Below the pieces are notes generated by a model. It worked only from the letters and a program-made list of their open reading frames with translations, was not told where the DNA came from and searched no databases. A program made the translations under genes and the position numbers. Positions 5,932-13,495 of a DNA stretch of 20,959 nt are shown here, piece by piece. This stretch comes from Lachnospiraceae bacterium UBA4317 (GTDB lineage: Bacteria; Bacillota_A; Clostridia; Lachnospirales; Lachnospiraceae). Location of the stretch: positions 1,467 to 22,425 of the forward strand of contig DGUF01000175.1 in the NCBI GenBank assembly GCA_002394525.1, in the 5' to 3' direction. Position 1 is the first letter of the stretch; the number at the start of each line of letters is the position of its first letter.

Positions 5932-6861
5932 TCACTCTCCGAAAAGGGGAGTGGAAAAATATCTCTCTGCCGTGTCGGGAAGGACCGTCACCACGGTCTT
6001 GCCCTCTCCCAGCTTAGCGGCCAGCTTCAGGGCCGCTGCCACATTGGTTCCGGAGGAGATTCCGACCATGAGTCCCTCCTCCCTTGCCAGCCTCTTGGAG
6101 GTCTCGATGGCCTCGCTGTCGGTCGTGACACAGATCTCGTCATAGATATCGCGGTTGAGGATATCCGGGATAATGCCGTCGCCGATTCCCATCTGCATGT
6201 GGGTCCCGATGGTTCCGCCGGCCAGGATCGCGGCGTTTTCGGGCTCCACCGCCCAGATCTCGATGTCCGGATTGTGGTCCTTGAGGACCTCGCCGATCCC
6301 GGTCAGGGTCCCGCCCGTCCCGATCCCGCTGCAGAAGCCGTGGATGGGGCCGTTCACCTGCTCCAGGATCTCCTGGGCTGTGAAGTTTTTCTGGGCCATG
6401 GTATTGTTGGGATTGGAAAACTGCTGGGGCACAAAAACCTTGGGATTCTTTTTCTGCATGCGCAGGGCCGTCTGCAGACATTCATCGATGCAGGCGCCGA
6501 TATCACCGGCATCGTGGATCAGGCGGACCTCCGCCCCGTAGTGGCGAACCAGCTTGGCCCTCTCCTCACTGACCGAATCAGGCATGATGATGATCGTCCT
6601 GTAGCCCCTGACCGCGCCGACCAGGGCCAGTCCGATCCCCTGGTTGCCGCTCGTGGGCTCCACGATGATCGAATCCGGGCCGATCACCCCTGCTTTTTCA
6701 GCCTGCTCGATCATATTGAGAGCTGTCCTCGTCTTGATGGACCCGCCGACATTGAGTCCCTCGACCTTGACGAGGACCCGGGCGCTCCCCGGCGCAGGCA
6801 TGCGCTGCAATTCCACCATGGGAGTATGTCCAACCGCTTCCAGAATATTCCTGTAGATCAC
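5932..6861 (-). CDS. cysK: cysteine synthase family PLP enzyme (CysK-like)
   Basis: 309 residues, the usual length for O-acetylserine sulfhydrylase, which makes cysteine from O-acetylserine and sulfide in the cytoplasm. The PLP lysine is Lys43 in GGSIKTRTA, the substrate loop is TSGNQGIGLA (70-79), the phosphate-binding loop GTGGT is at 181-185, and GISSGTN is at 267-273. The start is GTG at 6861 with AAAGGA about 9 nt upstream. Two active-site segments differ from textbook CysK: SxKTR where SxKDR is usual, and SGNQG where SGNTG is usual. The fold and chemistry class are certain; the exact substrate is less so, and a cystathionine-beta-synthase-like or other beta-replacement role is possible. 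The gene is divergent from pgi with its own promoter. Confidence 0.85.
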   Translation of the reverse strand: MIYRNILEAVGHTPMVELQRMPAPGSARVLVKVEGLNVGGSIKTRTALNMIEQAEKAGVIGPDSIIVEPTSGNQGIGLALVGAVRGYRTIIIMPDSVSEERAKLVRHYGAEVRLIHDAGDIGACIDECLQTALRMQKKNPKVFVPQQFSNPNNTMAQKNFTAQEILEQVNGPIHGFCSGIGTGGTLTGIGEVLKDHNPDIEIWAVEPENAAILAGGTIGTHMQMGIGDGIIPDILNRDIYDEICVTTDSEAIETSKRLAREEGLMVGISSGTNVAAALKLAAKLGEGKTVVTVLPDTAERYFSTPLFGE

Positions 6862-6925
6862 GTTCTGTATTCCTTTCTGTCTTTTCCGGCCCCGGAGGCC
6901 GTTTTATTTTTAATCTCGCTGTCAC

Positions 6926-6954
6926 AGAATACCATTGTAAGCCCTTTATTGCAA
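6926..6954 (-). promoter_or_regulatory. sigma-A type promoter of cysK
   Basis: On the minus strand TTGCAA (6949-6954) and TATTCT (6926-6931) are separated by exactly 17 nt. Transcription would begin near 6919, giving a leader of about 58 nt before the GTG start. Confidence 0.7.
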
Positions 6955-6974
6955 GACGAAGGGACGCGGAACGG

Positions 6975-7003
6975 TTGATTAGAATACACAAATCCATTAT
7001 AAT
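6975..7003 (+). promoter_or_regulatory. sigma-A type promoter of pgi
   Basis: TTGATT (6975-6980), 17 nt and a perfect TATAAT (6998-7003). Transcription would begin near 7010, leaving about 210 nt of untranslated leader before pgi. It is the best promoter in the window and fits the strong codon bias of the gene. Confidence 0.75.
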
Positions 7004-7206
7004 AATTCTGGCCAAACGCTTCCGGCAAGGCAGGTTTCCGTTTCTGTTTCCTTTGTTACTGCCGCTGCCGGGATCCCGAGGCCGCCGGCCCCACCCCATT
7101 TCTAATCTCCTGCCGCCGCGCGAAGCTGAGCGGCATCTTCCTTTTAAATACGGGTTCAGCCGGCCGTGTTTTCAGTGCTGTGCCAAAGACGTATATCTAT
7201 TATTTT

Positions 7207-7214
7207 AAGGAGGA
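7207..7214 (+). promoter_or_regulatory. strong ribosome site fixing the pgi start
   Basis: AAGGAGGA lies 8 nt before the ATG at 7223. The frame stays open upstream to 7166, but without a ribosome site there, so 7223 is the start. Confidence 0.85.
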
Positions 7215-7222
7215 CATTCCAC

Positions 7223-8806
7223 ATGATTTCCTGGAAAAATCTGGACACGCTCGCTGTATATGAAAAATTCCTCGGACTCAAGGGCCGCGTCAATCTCGTC
7301 GAGGCCATGTCCGGTGAGGAAGGCGCCAGCCGTGTCGCAAAGTATAGCGTACCCATGGCCTGCGGGCTCAAATACAACTTTGCCGCCAAGACCATCGACG
7401 ACGAGTCCCTCGCCGTTCTGGCCGAGCTGGCAAAGGAAGCACAGCTGACAGAAAAATACGCGGAACTCTACAACGGCGCCGTGATCAACACCGGTGAGAA
7501 GCGCCTGGTCCTTCACCAGCTCTGCCGCGGACAGCTGGGCGGCGATGTCATCGCCGACGGTGTCAACAAACGCGATTTCTATGTATCCCAGCAGAAAAAG
7601 GCCGCTGAATTCGCCAACAAGGTCCATGCGGGCGAGATCACCAATGCCGCCGGCGAGAAGTTCACGACCGCAGTCCAGATCGGCATCGGCGGAAGCGACC
7701 TGGGCCCCCGCGCCCTCTATATCGCCCTCGAGAACTGGGCAAAACAGAATGACACCCTCAAGATGGAGGCCCGCTTCATCAGCAACGTCGACCCCGACGA
7801 TGCCGCGGCCGTCCTCAAGTCCGTCGACATTCCCCACACCCTCTTCATCGTCGTGTCCAAGTCCGGAACGACCCTGGAGACCCTGACCAACGAGTCCTTC
7901 GTCCGCAACGCCCTCATGGACGCCGGCGTGGATCCCTCCAGGCACATGCTGGCCGTCACCAGCGAGACCTCCCCTCTGGCCTCGAGCCCGGATTATCTGG
8001 AAGCCTTCTTCATGGATGACTACATCGGCGGACGCTACTCCTCTTCCTCCTGTGTAGGCGCCGTGATCCTCTCCCTGGCCTTCGGCCCCGAGGTCTTTGA
8101 CCGCATCATGAAGGGCGCCCACGAGGCAGACAAGCTGGCCATGAACCCCGACATCCTGCAGAACGCAGCCCTGCTCGACGCCCTGATCGGCGCCTACGAG
8201 CGCACCGTCGAGGGATGGCTGTGCACGGCAGTCCTGCCCTATTCCCAGGCCCTGAGCCGCTTCCCGGCCCACCTGCAGCAGCTCGACATGGAGTCCAACG
8301 GCAAGTCCGTCAACCGCTACGGCGAGCCCGTCGACTACGTGACCGGCCCCGTCATCTTCGGCGAGCCCGGCACCAACGGTCAGCACTCCTTCTACCAGCT
8401 CCTGCACCAGGGCACCAACATCATCCCCATGCAGTTCGTCGGCTTCAAGGACAGCCAGATCGGCATGGACGTCGATATCCAGGGCAGCACCAGCCAGAAA
8501 AAGCTCTGCGCCAACGTCGTCGCCCAGATCATGGCCTTCGCCTGCGGCAAAGAGGATGAGAACCCCAACAAGGCATTCGCCGGCGGCCGCCCCTCCAGCA
8601 TCATCATCGGCGACCAGCTCAATCCCGAATCCCTCGGCTCCCTCCTGGCCCACTTCGAAAACAAGGTCATGTACCAGGGCTTCATCTGGAACGTCAACAG
8701 CTTCGACCAGGAAGGCGTCCAGCTCGGCAAACTCCTGGCCAAGCGCGTCCTGGCCCACGAGACCGACGGCGCCCTCAAGGCCTACGCCGACCTCTTTGAG
8801 ATCTGA
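7223..8806 (+). CDS. pgi: glucose-6-phosphate isomerase, long form
   Basis: 527 residues. The enzyme interconverts glucose-6-phosphate and fructose-6-phosphate in glycolysis and gluconeogenesis, in the cytoplasm. Recognised segments are IGIGGSDLGPRA (153-164), SKSGTTLET (212-220) for phosphate binding, DYIGGRYSSSS (266-276), DMESNGK with catalytic Glu357, GTNGQHSF with His388, and NSFDQEGVQLGK with Lys503. The length matches the E. coli/eukaryote-like form rather than the roughly 450-residue form of many Firmicutes. Codon use is extremely C-ending, unlike its neighbours, a mark of high expression (or of transfer). It has its own promoter and terminator and stands alone on the plus strand. Confidence 0.97.
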   Translation: MISWKNLDTLAVYEKFLGLKGRVNLVEAMSGEEGASRVAKYSVPMACGLKYNFAAKTIDDESLAVLAELAKEAQLTEKYAELYNGAVINTGEKRLVLHQLCRGQLGGDVIADGVNKRDFYVSQQKKAAEFANKVHAGEITNAAGEKFTTAVQIGIGGSDLGPRALYIALENWAKQNDTLKMEARFISNVDPDDAAAVLKSVDIPHTLFIVVSKSGTTLETLTNESFVRNALMDAGVDPSRHMLAVTSETSPLASSPDYLEAFFMDDYIGGRYSSSSCVGAVILSLAFGPEVFDRIMKGAHEADKLAMNPDILQNAALLDALIGAYERTVEGWLCTAVLPYSQALSRFPAHLQQLDMESNGKSVNRYGEPVDYVTGPVIFGEPGTNGQHSFYQLLHQGTNIIPMQFVGFKDSQIGMDVDIQGSTSQKKLCANVVAQIMAFACGKEDENPNKAFAGGRPSSIIIGDQLNPESLGSLLAHFENKVMYQGFIWNVNSFDQEGVQLGKLLAKRVLAHETDGALKAYADLFEI

Positions 8807-8849
8807 GTCACCGGCACTTTGCTGAAGAATAAATAAGGCAAATAAACAA

Positions 8850-8895
8850 GACCCCTGCAGAACTTCCGCAAAGGAAACCCTGCAGGGGTCTTTTT
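8850..8895 (+). terminator. rho-independent terminator of pgi
   Basis: Arms GACCCCTGCAG (8850-8860) and CTGCAGGGGTC (8880-8890) pair perfectly over 11 bp and are followed by TTTTT (8891-8895). On the minus strand a weaker T-rich stretch follows, so it may also stop the convergent hydrolase operon that ends at 8957. Confidence 0.9.
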
Positions 8896-8956
8896 CTGTC
8901 ACCACATAACGATCCGCAAAAACAGGACTTTCCGAAAAAATGCCTGTCCGCAAAAT

Positions 8957-9499
8957 TTATTTCACTAATGCCGAAATCTCACGGAATCTCGGATGGCGCG
9001 AGTCGACCGTCAGCTCAAAGAGGACCGACTCGGCCGTCGTCACCAGGATCCCCTCCTGAATGGCCCGCTGGATCGCGGTCTTTTTATCAGACTTTTTGCG
9101 GGAGGCGACCGCATCCGTCACCAGGATCGGCTGAAAGCCCAGCTCCTTGAGGCCGATGCAGGTCTGCAGCACACAGACATGGGCCTCGGTCCCGCAGACC
9201 AGGACATTTTTCCGGGCATTTTCCTGGAGCGCAGCCAGGATCGCCCCGTCCTGGGCACAGCTGAAGGTCCTCTTGTCAAAATACTCCCTGGTGCCGGCAG
9301 CCTCATAGACCTCCGGGATGCTGTCCCCCAGCCCCTTCGTATACTGCTGGGTGATCAGCATGGGGATCTCCAGGATCTTCAGGCCCCGGATCAGCATCAG
9401 GGCCCGGTTCTCACATTCCTTGCGGCCGCCCATGGCAGGCATCAGCCGCTCCTGCATATCGATGATCATACACTGGGTTTCTTCGGGTAAAATTCTCAT
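8957..9499 (-). CDS. isochorismatase-fold cysteine hydrolase
   Basis: 180 residues, the usual size. The catalytic triad can be read: Asp14 in IIDMQ, Lys76 in DKRTFSC and the nucleophile Cys109 in GTEAHVCVLQT, together with the Glu-Ala cis-peptide region. Members hydrolyse nicotinamide, carbamoylsarcosine, isochorismate and related compounds; the sequence resembles the YcaC-type branch more than nicotinamidase, since I see no metal-binding DxHxxxH set. AAAGGAG 5 nt upstream supports the ATG at 9499. It begins 10 nt after the histidine kinase gene on the same strand, so the two share a transcript. Substrate unknown; a link to what the kinase senses is possible but not shown. Confidence 0.88.
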   Translation of the reverse strand: MRILPEETQCMIIDMQERLMPAMGGRKECENRALMLIRGLKILEIPMLITQQYTKGLGDSIPEVYEAAGTREYFDKRTFSCAQDGAILAALQENARKNVLVCGTEAHVCVLQTCIGLKELGFQPILVTDAVASRKKSDKKTAIQRAIQEGILVTTAESVLFELTVDSRHPRFREISALVK

Positions 9500-9509
9500 G
9501 GGGGCTCCT

Positions 9510-12500
9510 TTATTTTTTAGCTTTTCTAGCTTCTCTGGCCCCGATCAGGCTCTCGAGGGTCTCGTAGAGGTTGTCGGGCTCGACCGGCTTGGACAGGTGG
9601 GCATTGAGGCCTGCCTGGAGGCTGCGCTGGACATCCTCGTCGAAGGCGTTGGCCGTGAGGGCGATGATGGGGATCTCCGTGGCGTCCTCATGGTCCTTCA
9701 GGCCGCGGATGATCCCTGTGGCGGTCAGGCCGTCCATTTCGGGCATGCGCATATCCATGAGGATGGCGTCATAGGTGCCCGCCGGCTGCGAGGTGAACAT
9801 GTCGACGGCCGCCCTGCCGTTCTCCGCGTGGTCGACGGTCACGCCCTTCGTGTTCAGCAGCATGATGATGATCTCCGCATTGATCTGGACATCCTCCGCC
9901 AGCAGGATCCGGCGGCCGTTCAGGTCCGCCTTCGCATCCCCCTCATGCACAGAAGCATTTCTGCGCCTGAGGGCCTTTTTGAATTCCTCGATCACCGTTT
10001 CGGCAAAGAGAGGCTTGGAGACAAAGCTGTCCACGCCGGCCTCTGTGGCCTCCTCCAGCACGTCCTCCCACCGGTAGGCGGTGAGGAAGATGATCGCGGA
10101 ATCCTCGCCGGCGATCCTGCGGATCTGCCGGGTCGTCTCGATCCCGTCCATCTCCGGCATCTTCCAGTCGACCAGGATCAGGTTGTAGGGCTCGCGCCGG
10201 GCGTGGCGCAGGCGGACCATCTCGACCGCCTCCTCCCCGGAGCCCGCCGTCTCGGAGGCGATGCCGACCTTTTCCAGGACCAGTCTGGCATGCTCGCAGG
10301 CGACCGGGTCATCATCGATGACCAGGACGCTCAGCTCGTGGGGGCTCAGCTCCTCTTCATCCGCCCCGGAGACGGGGTTTTCCACATCCATCAGGGTGAC
10401 CGTGACGGTAAAGGTCGTCCCGACGCCCTTTTCACTCTCGACCTCGATCTGGCCGTTCATGAGCTCCACGATATTTTTCGTGATCGCCATGCCCAGGCCG
10501 GTGCTGCCGTACTTGTTGGTGGTGGAGGAATCCTCCTGGCTGAAGGTATCAAAGATCCTGGGCAGGAAGTCCTTGTCCATACCGATGCCGGTATCCTTTA
10601 TCTTAAAGCAAAGGGTGGATTTTCCCTCATAATGGGCGGTCCGCTCCACGATCAGGTCCACATGGCCGCCGGGCTCGGTGAACTTGACGGCGTTGCTGAG
10701 GATGTTGATGATGACCTGGCGGAGCTTCATGTCATCGCCGATATACTGGTTATCCACTTGCCCGATGATCCTGCACTGGTAGTCCAGGCCCTTGTCGTGG
10801 CACTGGCCGCTGACCATGGTGTTGACACTCTCCAGGAGTCTCGAGAAGGAAAATTCCTCATTTCGGATGGTCATGCGCCCGGACTCGATCCGGCTCATAT
10901 CCAGGATATCATTGATGATATTGAGCAGGTGCTGGGCGGACCCGCTGATCTTTTCCAGGTACTCGCGGGTGTTTTCCGAGAGCCCGGGATCACTGAGGGC
11001 TATGTTGTCCAGGCCGATGATCGCGTTCATGGGAGTCCGGATCTCATGGCTCATATTGGACAGGAAGGCTGTCTTGGCCCGGTTGGCCTCCTCCGCGGCG
11101 GCGAGCGCGTCGCTGAGGGCCTGATTTTTGGCCAGAGAGTCCCTCATCTCCTGATCGATATCCGTAAAGCCCACGCCGATCGCGTGGACCTGGTCATCCG
11201 ACCGGTCTTCCGCGTGCCGGACACTGGCCATGCGGAGCATCTCGTAGATCTCCCTGCCGCCCCGGATCGTCAGATAACGGTGGACCAGCAGATTCTCCTC
11301 CGCCAGCCTGCGCCGGACATTATCCGGATCGATGAAGGCCAGGAAGTCCTCCCTCCAGCCCTCTGCCACAAATTTTTCAGCATAGGACCGGAAGGCCTCG
11401 CTGAAGCGGAAGGGCTCGCCCTCCTTGAGTGCACCCTCATTGCGATGATCAGCCCGGTAGCAGATGCCCTCATCCGTATCCAGGTCGACATAATAGACAC
11501 TGCGGTAGTCTGAGGCCATGGCCGTGATCATGCGGTCCTGCTGGACCCGCTGCTTCTCCTTTTCCAGCAGCTCCTCCTGCAGGGCGATCCTCCGCTCCAG
11601 CTCCTCCTGCTTGACGCGGTTCTCCGCCTCGGAGGTCTCTTTTTCCAGCCGCAGCCGGGCAGACCGCCGGTTCTGGACGATCACGATGGCAAACATGGCC
11701 AGCATGACAGCTGCCGTCAGGATCGACTGCAGCAGACTCCGGACCACGATGCCCCGGAAGATCGTGCTGATATGGTCCTGGATGACACTTTCCCGGATCA
11801 GATAGGTCAGCAGCCAGTCCGTGCCCCCGATCGGCACATAATAGAGATTTTCCTTGATCCCGTTATAGGTAAAGGTTATGACACCCCTGTGCCCGTCGTT
11901 AAAATCCCCCTTCAGGTGGTCCAGGCTGAAGCCCTCTTCAAAGGTCGCATTTCCCATCGCGTCCAGGAGATTGTCCTCCCTGGCCAGACCTCCCAGGACC
12001 ATATCGGTCAGCGCCACACCGTCCCTCGTATAGATATTGCAGAAGGTGGACCCGTTGTCCGCGGACCTGAGGGAGATCCCCTCCAGCAGCTGCTTCATGT
12101 CGATCTCCATAAAGCAGATCTGCATCCTCTTCCCCTCGAAGGAGAAACCCTCGAGAGGCACGGCGATGACCACCTTCTTCTCCTTGCTCTGCAAATCCTT
12201 GATATAGATCCCCGGCGCTGAAAGTCCCTTATAATCAAAAGGATACTCAGCGATATTGGACTGCCGTCCGGACGATGTGTAGATCAGGCCGTCCTCATTC
12301 ACCAGGGCGAATTTATCCAGATTGTACAGCCTCCTGATCCTGCCCTGAAAAACCTGCAGATCCTCCGCTGTCTCCGGCCTTTCCTCCTCCAGAAGCCCGA
12401 TTGCCGTATAGAGATTGGTAATATTCCCCGAGAGAGCCCTGGCAACGACCTCTTCCCGCCGGCCCGCAAGCTCTTCAAGATAGAACATACTGACAGAATG

Positions 12501-12623
12501 AACCGCCTCCTCCGTCGCCCTTCCGGCGCTCTGTCCTGTCCAGATCGTCCCGAAAAACAGGATCAGGACAACAAGGAAAATACCCACCGCTATGAACTTA
12601 CCGGAATCGCTTTTCTTCCTCAT
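9510..12623 (-). CDS. hybrid sensor histidine kinase with two receiver domains
   Basis: 1037 residues. Order: membrane helix (about 9-27), extracytoplasmic Cache-like sensor (about 30-290), membrane helix (297-316), coiled coil (325-365), PAS-like domain (370-490), HisKA with the phospho-acceptor His526 in SNMSHEIRTPMNAIIG, HATPase with the N box near Asn644, DTGIGM (677-682) and GSTGLGMAI (707-715), then receiver 1 with Asp819 and Lys870 and receiver 2 with Asp957 and Lys1012. There is no HPt domain, so phosphate must pass to a separate HPt protein or act inside the protein. The outer Cache-like domain suggests a small-molecule ligand. No DNA-binding output partner lies nearby. It heads an operon with the isochorismatase-fold gene. 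GGGAG lies about 9 nt before the ATG. Confidence 0.93.
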   Translation of the reverse strand: MRKKSDSGKFIAVGIFLVVLILFFGTIWTGQSAGRATEEAVHSVSMFYLEELAGRREEVVARALSGNITNLYTAIGLLEEERPETAEDLQVFQGRIRRLYNLDKFALVNEDGLIYTSSGRQSNIAEYPFDYKGLSAPGIYIKDLQSKEKKVVIAVPLEGFSFEGKRMQICFMEIDMKQLLEGISLRSADNGSTFCNIYTRDGVALTDMVLGGLAREDNLLDAMGNATFEEGFSLDHLKGDFNDGHRGVITFTYNGIKENLYYVPIGGTDWLLTYLIRESVIQDHISTIFRGIVVRSLLQSILTAAVMLAMFAIVIVQNRRSARLRLEKETSEAENRVKQEELERRIALQEELLEKEKQRVQQDRMITAMASDYRSVYYVDLDTDEGICYRADHRNEGALKEGEPFRFSEAFRSYAEKFVAEGWREDFLAFIDPDNVRRRLAEENLLVHRYLTIRGGREIYEMLRMASVRHAEDRSDDQVHAIGVGFTDIDQEMRDSLAKNQALSDALAAAEEANRAKTAFLSNMSHEIRTPMNAIIGLDNIALSDPGLSENTREYLEKISGSAQHLLNIINDILDMSRIESGRMTIRNEEFSFSRLLESVNTMVSGQCHDKGLDYQCRIIGQVDNQYIGDDMKLRQVIINILSNAVKFTEPGGHVDLIVERTAHYEGKSTLCFKIKDTGIGMDKDFLPRIFDTFSQEDSSTTNKYGSTGLGMAITKNIVELMNGQIEVESEKGVGTTFTVTVTLMDVENPVSGADEEELSPHELSVLVIDDDPVACEHARLVLEKVGIASETAGSGEEAVEMVRLRHARREPYNLILVDWKMPEMDGIETTRQIRRIAGEDSAIIFLTAYRWEDVLEEATEAGVDSFVSKPLFAETVIEEFKKALRRRNASVHEGDAKADLNGRRILLAEDVQINAEIIIMLLNTKGVTVDHAENGRAAVDMFTSQPAGTYDAILMDMRMPEMDGLTATGIIRGLKDHEDATEIPIIALTANAFDEDVQRSLQAGLNAHLSKPVEPDNLYETLESLIGAREARKAKK

Positions 12624-12690
12624 CTCTCAAACTCCCGCAGGGGCCATTTTGAAAACCGGTCCCCTCCTATCATTTTCTTTCACAAAAAAG

Positions 12691-12719
12691 ATTATACCTT
12701 ATCCGGACTCTATTTTACA
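12691..12719 (-). promoter_or_regulatory. promoter of the hybrid kinase operon
   Basis: On the minus strand a perfect TATAAT (12691-12696) lies 17 nt after TGTAAA (12714-12719), a weak -35. Transcription would begin near 12684, about 60 nt before the ATG at 12623. Confidence 0.55.
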
Positions 12720-12785
12720 GCCCCCGCGGGTCAGGTCAGCCCGGGAAAATCCGGAAGATCCGGGGAACACCTGGCCATGGAAAGC

Positions 12786-13367
12786 TCAGCCCAGGAAAAT
12801 CTCGATCCCGATCGCGATCAAAATACAGCCCCCCAGAACAGAAGCCTTCCAGGACAGCGCGGTCCCGGCCTTCTTCCCGATCGCCAGTCCCCCGAGACAG
12901 AGCACAAAAGTGACCGCGGCTATAATGACCGCTGCCGCATTGGCCGTCCCGAACCCGTACTTCTCAATCGTAAAGCCCACGGACAAAGCATCGATGGACG
13001 TAGCGACCCCCTGCATCAACAACTCCCCGCCGGACAGACGGGTCCGCTCCACCTTCTCCGGATCCTTCTCCCCGCGCTCCCGGATCCCCTCCAGCAGCAT
13101 CTTCCCGCCGATATAGAGCAGCAGCACCAGCGCCACCCAGGGGATCAGCCCCTCCAGCACGGAAAAAACATCCATGATAAAACGCACACAAATCCAGCCG
13201 ATCACAGGCATACTATACTGAAAAAACGCGTAGACACCCGCGATCCCGCACATCCTCGCCCGCCTCATCCCCGGCTCCCGCAGACCATTGGCCAGCGAGA
13301 CCGAAAAGGCGTCCATGGCCAGACCGACCCCCAGAGCCACACTGTTTATGATAAAACGACTGTCCAT
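12786..13367 (-). CDS. mntP: MntP-type manganese efflux protein
   Basis: 193 residues with six predicted membrane helices in two related halves. The family motif pairs are MDAFSVSLA (18-26, Asp19) and IDALSVGFT (125-133, Asp126). The protein exports Mn2+ and lowers cytoplasmic manganese. AAGGAAATT directly precedes the ATG at 13367. The related yybP-ykoY manganese riboswitch often precedes such genes; I could not recognise one in the 128 nt upstream, which instead carry an inverted repeat (ACGGGAGT at 13415-13422 with ACTCCCGT at 13459-13466). The gene may be co-transcribed with the nucleotidase upstream. A short hairpin with ATTTT tail (12746-12763, minus) may end it. Confidence 0.85.
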   Translation of the reverse strand: MDSRFIINSVALGVGLAMDAFSVSLANGLREPGMRRARMCGIAGVYAFFQYSMPVIGWICVRFIMDVFSVLEGLIPWVALVLLLYIGGKMLLEGIRERGEKDPEKVERTRLSGGELLMQGVATSIDALSVGFTIEKYGFGTANAAAVIIAAVTFVLCLGGLAIGKKAGTALSWKASVLGGCILIAIGIEIFLG

Positions 13368-13495
13368 AATTTCCTTTCTATTAAAAGATACCAGACAGGC
13401 CGGAATGCGCCCGGGAACGGGAGTAAGTCACCATTGACTCTCCATTTGCCTTCCCATTGACTCCCGTCCCCCGGCTCACAGCAGCCTCCCCCGCT

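Larger units (their letters stand above)
6862..7222. other. divergent cysK/pgi promoter region
   Basis: 361 bp with no gene. It holds back-to-back promoters for cysK (6926-6954) and pgi (6975-7003), a small GC hairpin in the cysK leader (arms 6887-6891 and 6897-6901), and a GC-rich pgi leader of about 210 nt (7010-7222) in which I recognise no known riboswitch. Confidence 0.6.

Noticed and set aside
7205..8953. A 582-codon open frame on the minus strand opposite pgi
   Set aside because: It is the mirror of the C-ending codon bias of pgi. The product is Gly/Val/Asp/Glu-rich low-complexity sequence with no domain, and pgi itself is certain.
9318..11513. A 731-codon plus-strand frame opposite the histidine kinase
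   Set aside because: A shadow of the kinase gene. The protein has no recognisable domain and the kinase motifs on minus are complete.
13368..13495. A manganese (yybP-ykoY) riboswitch upstream of mntP
   Set aside because: I expected one from the family but could not find its conserved stems and loops in these 128 nt. Only an inverted repeat is seen.
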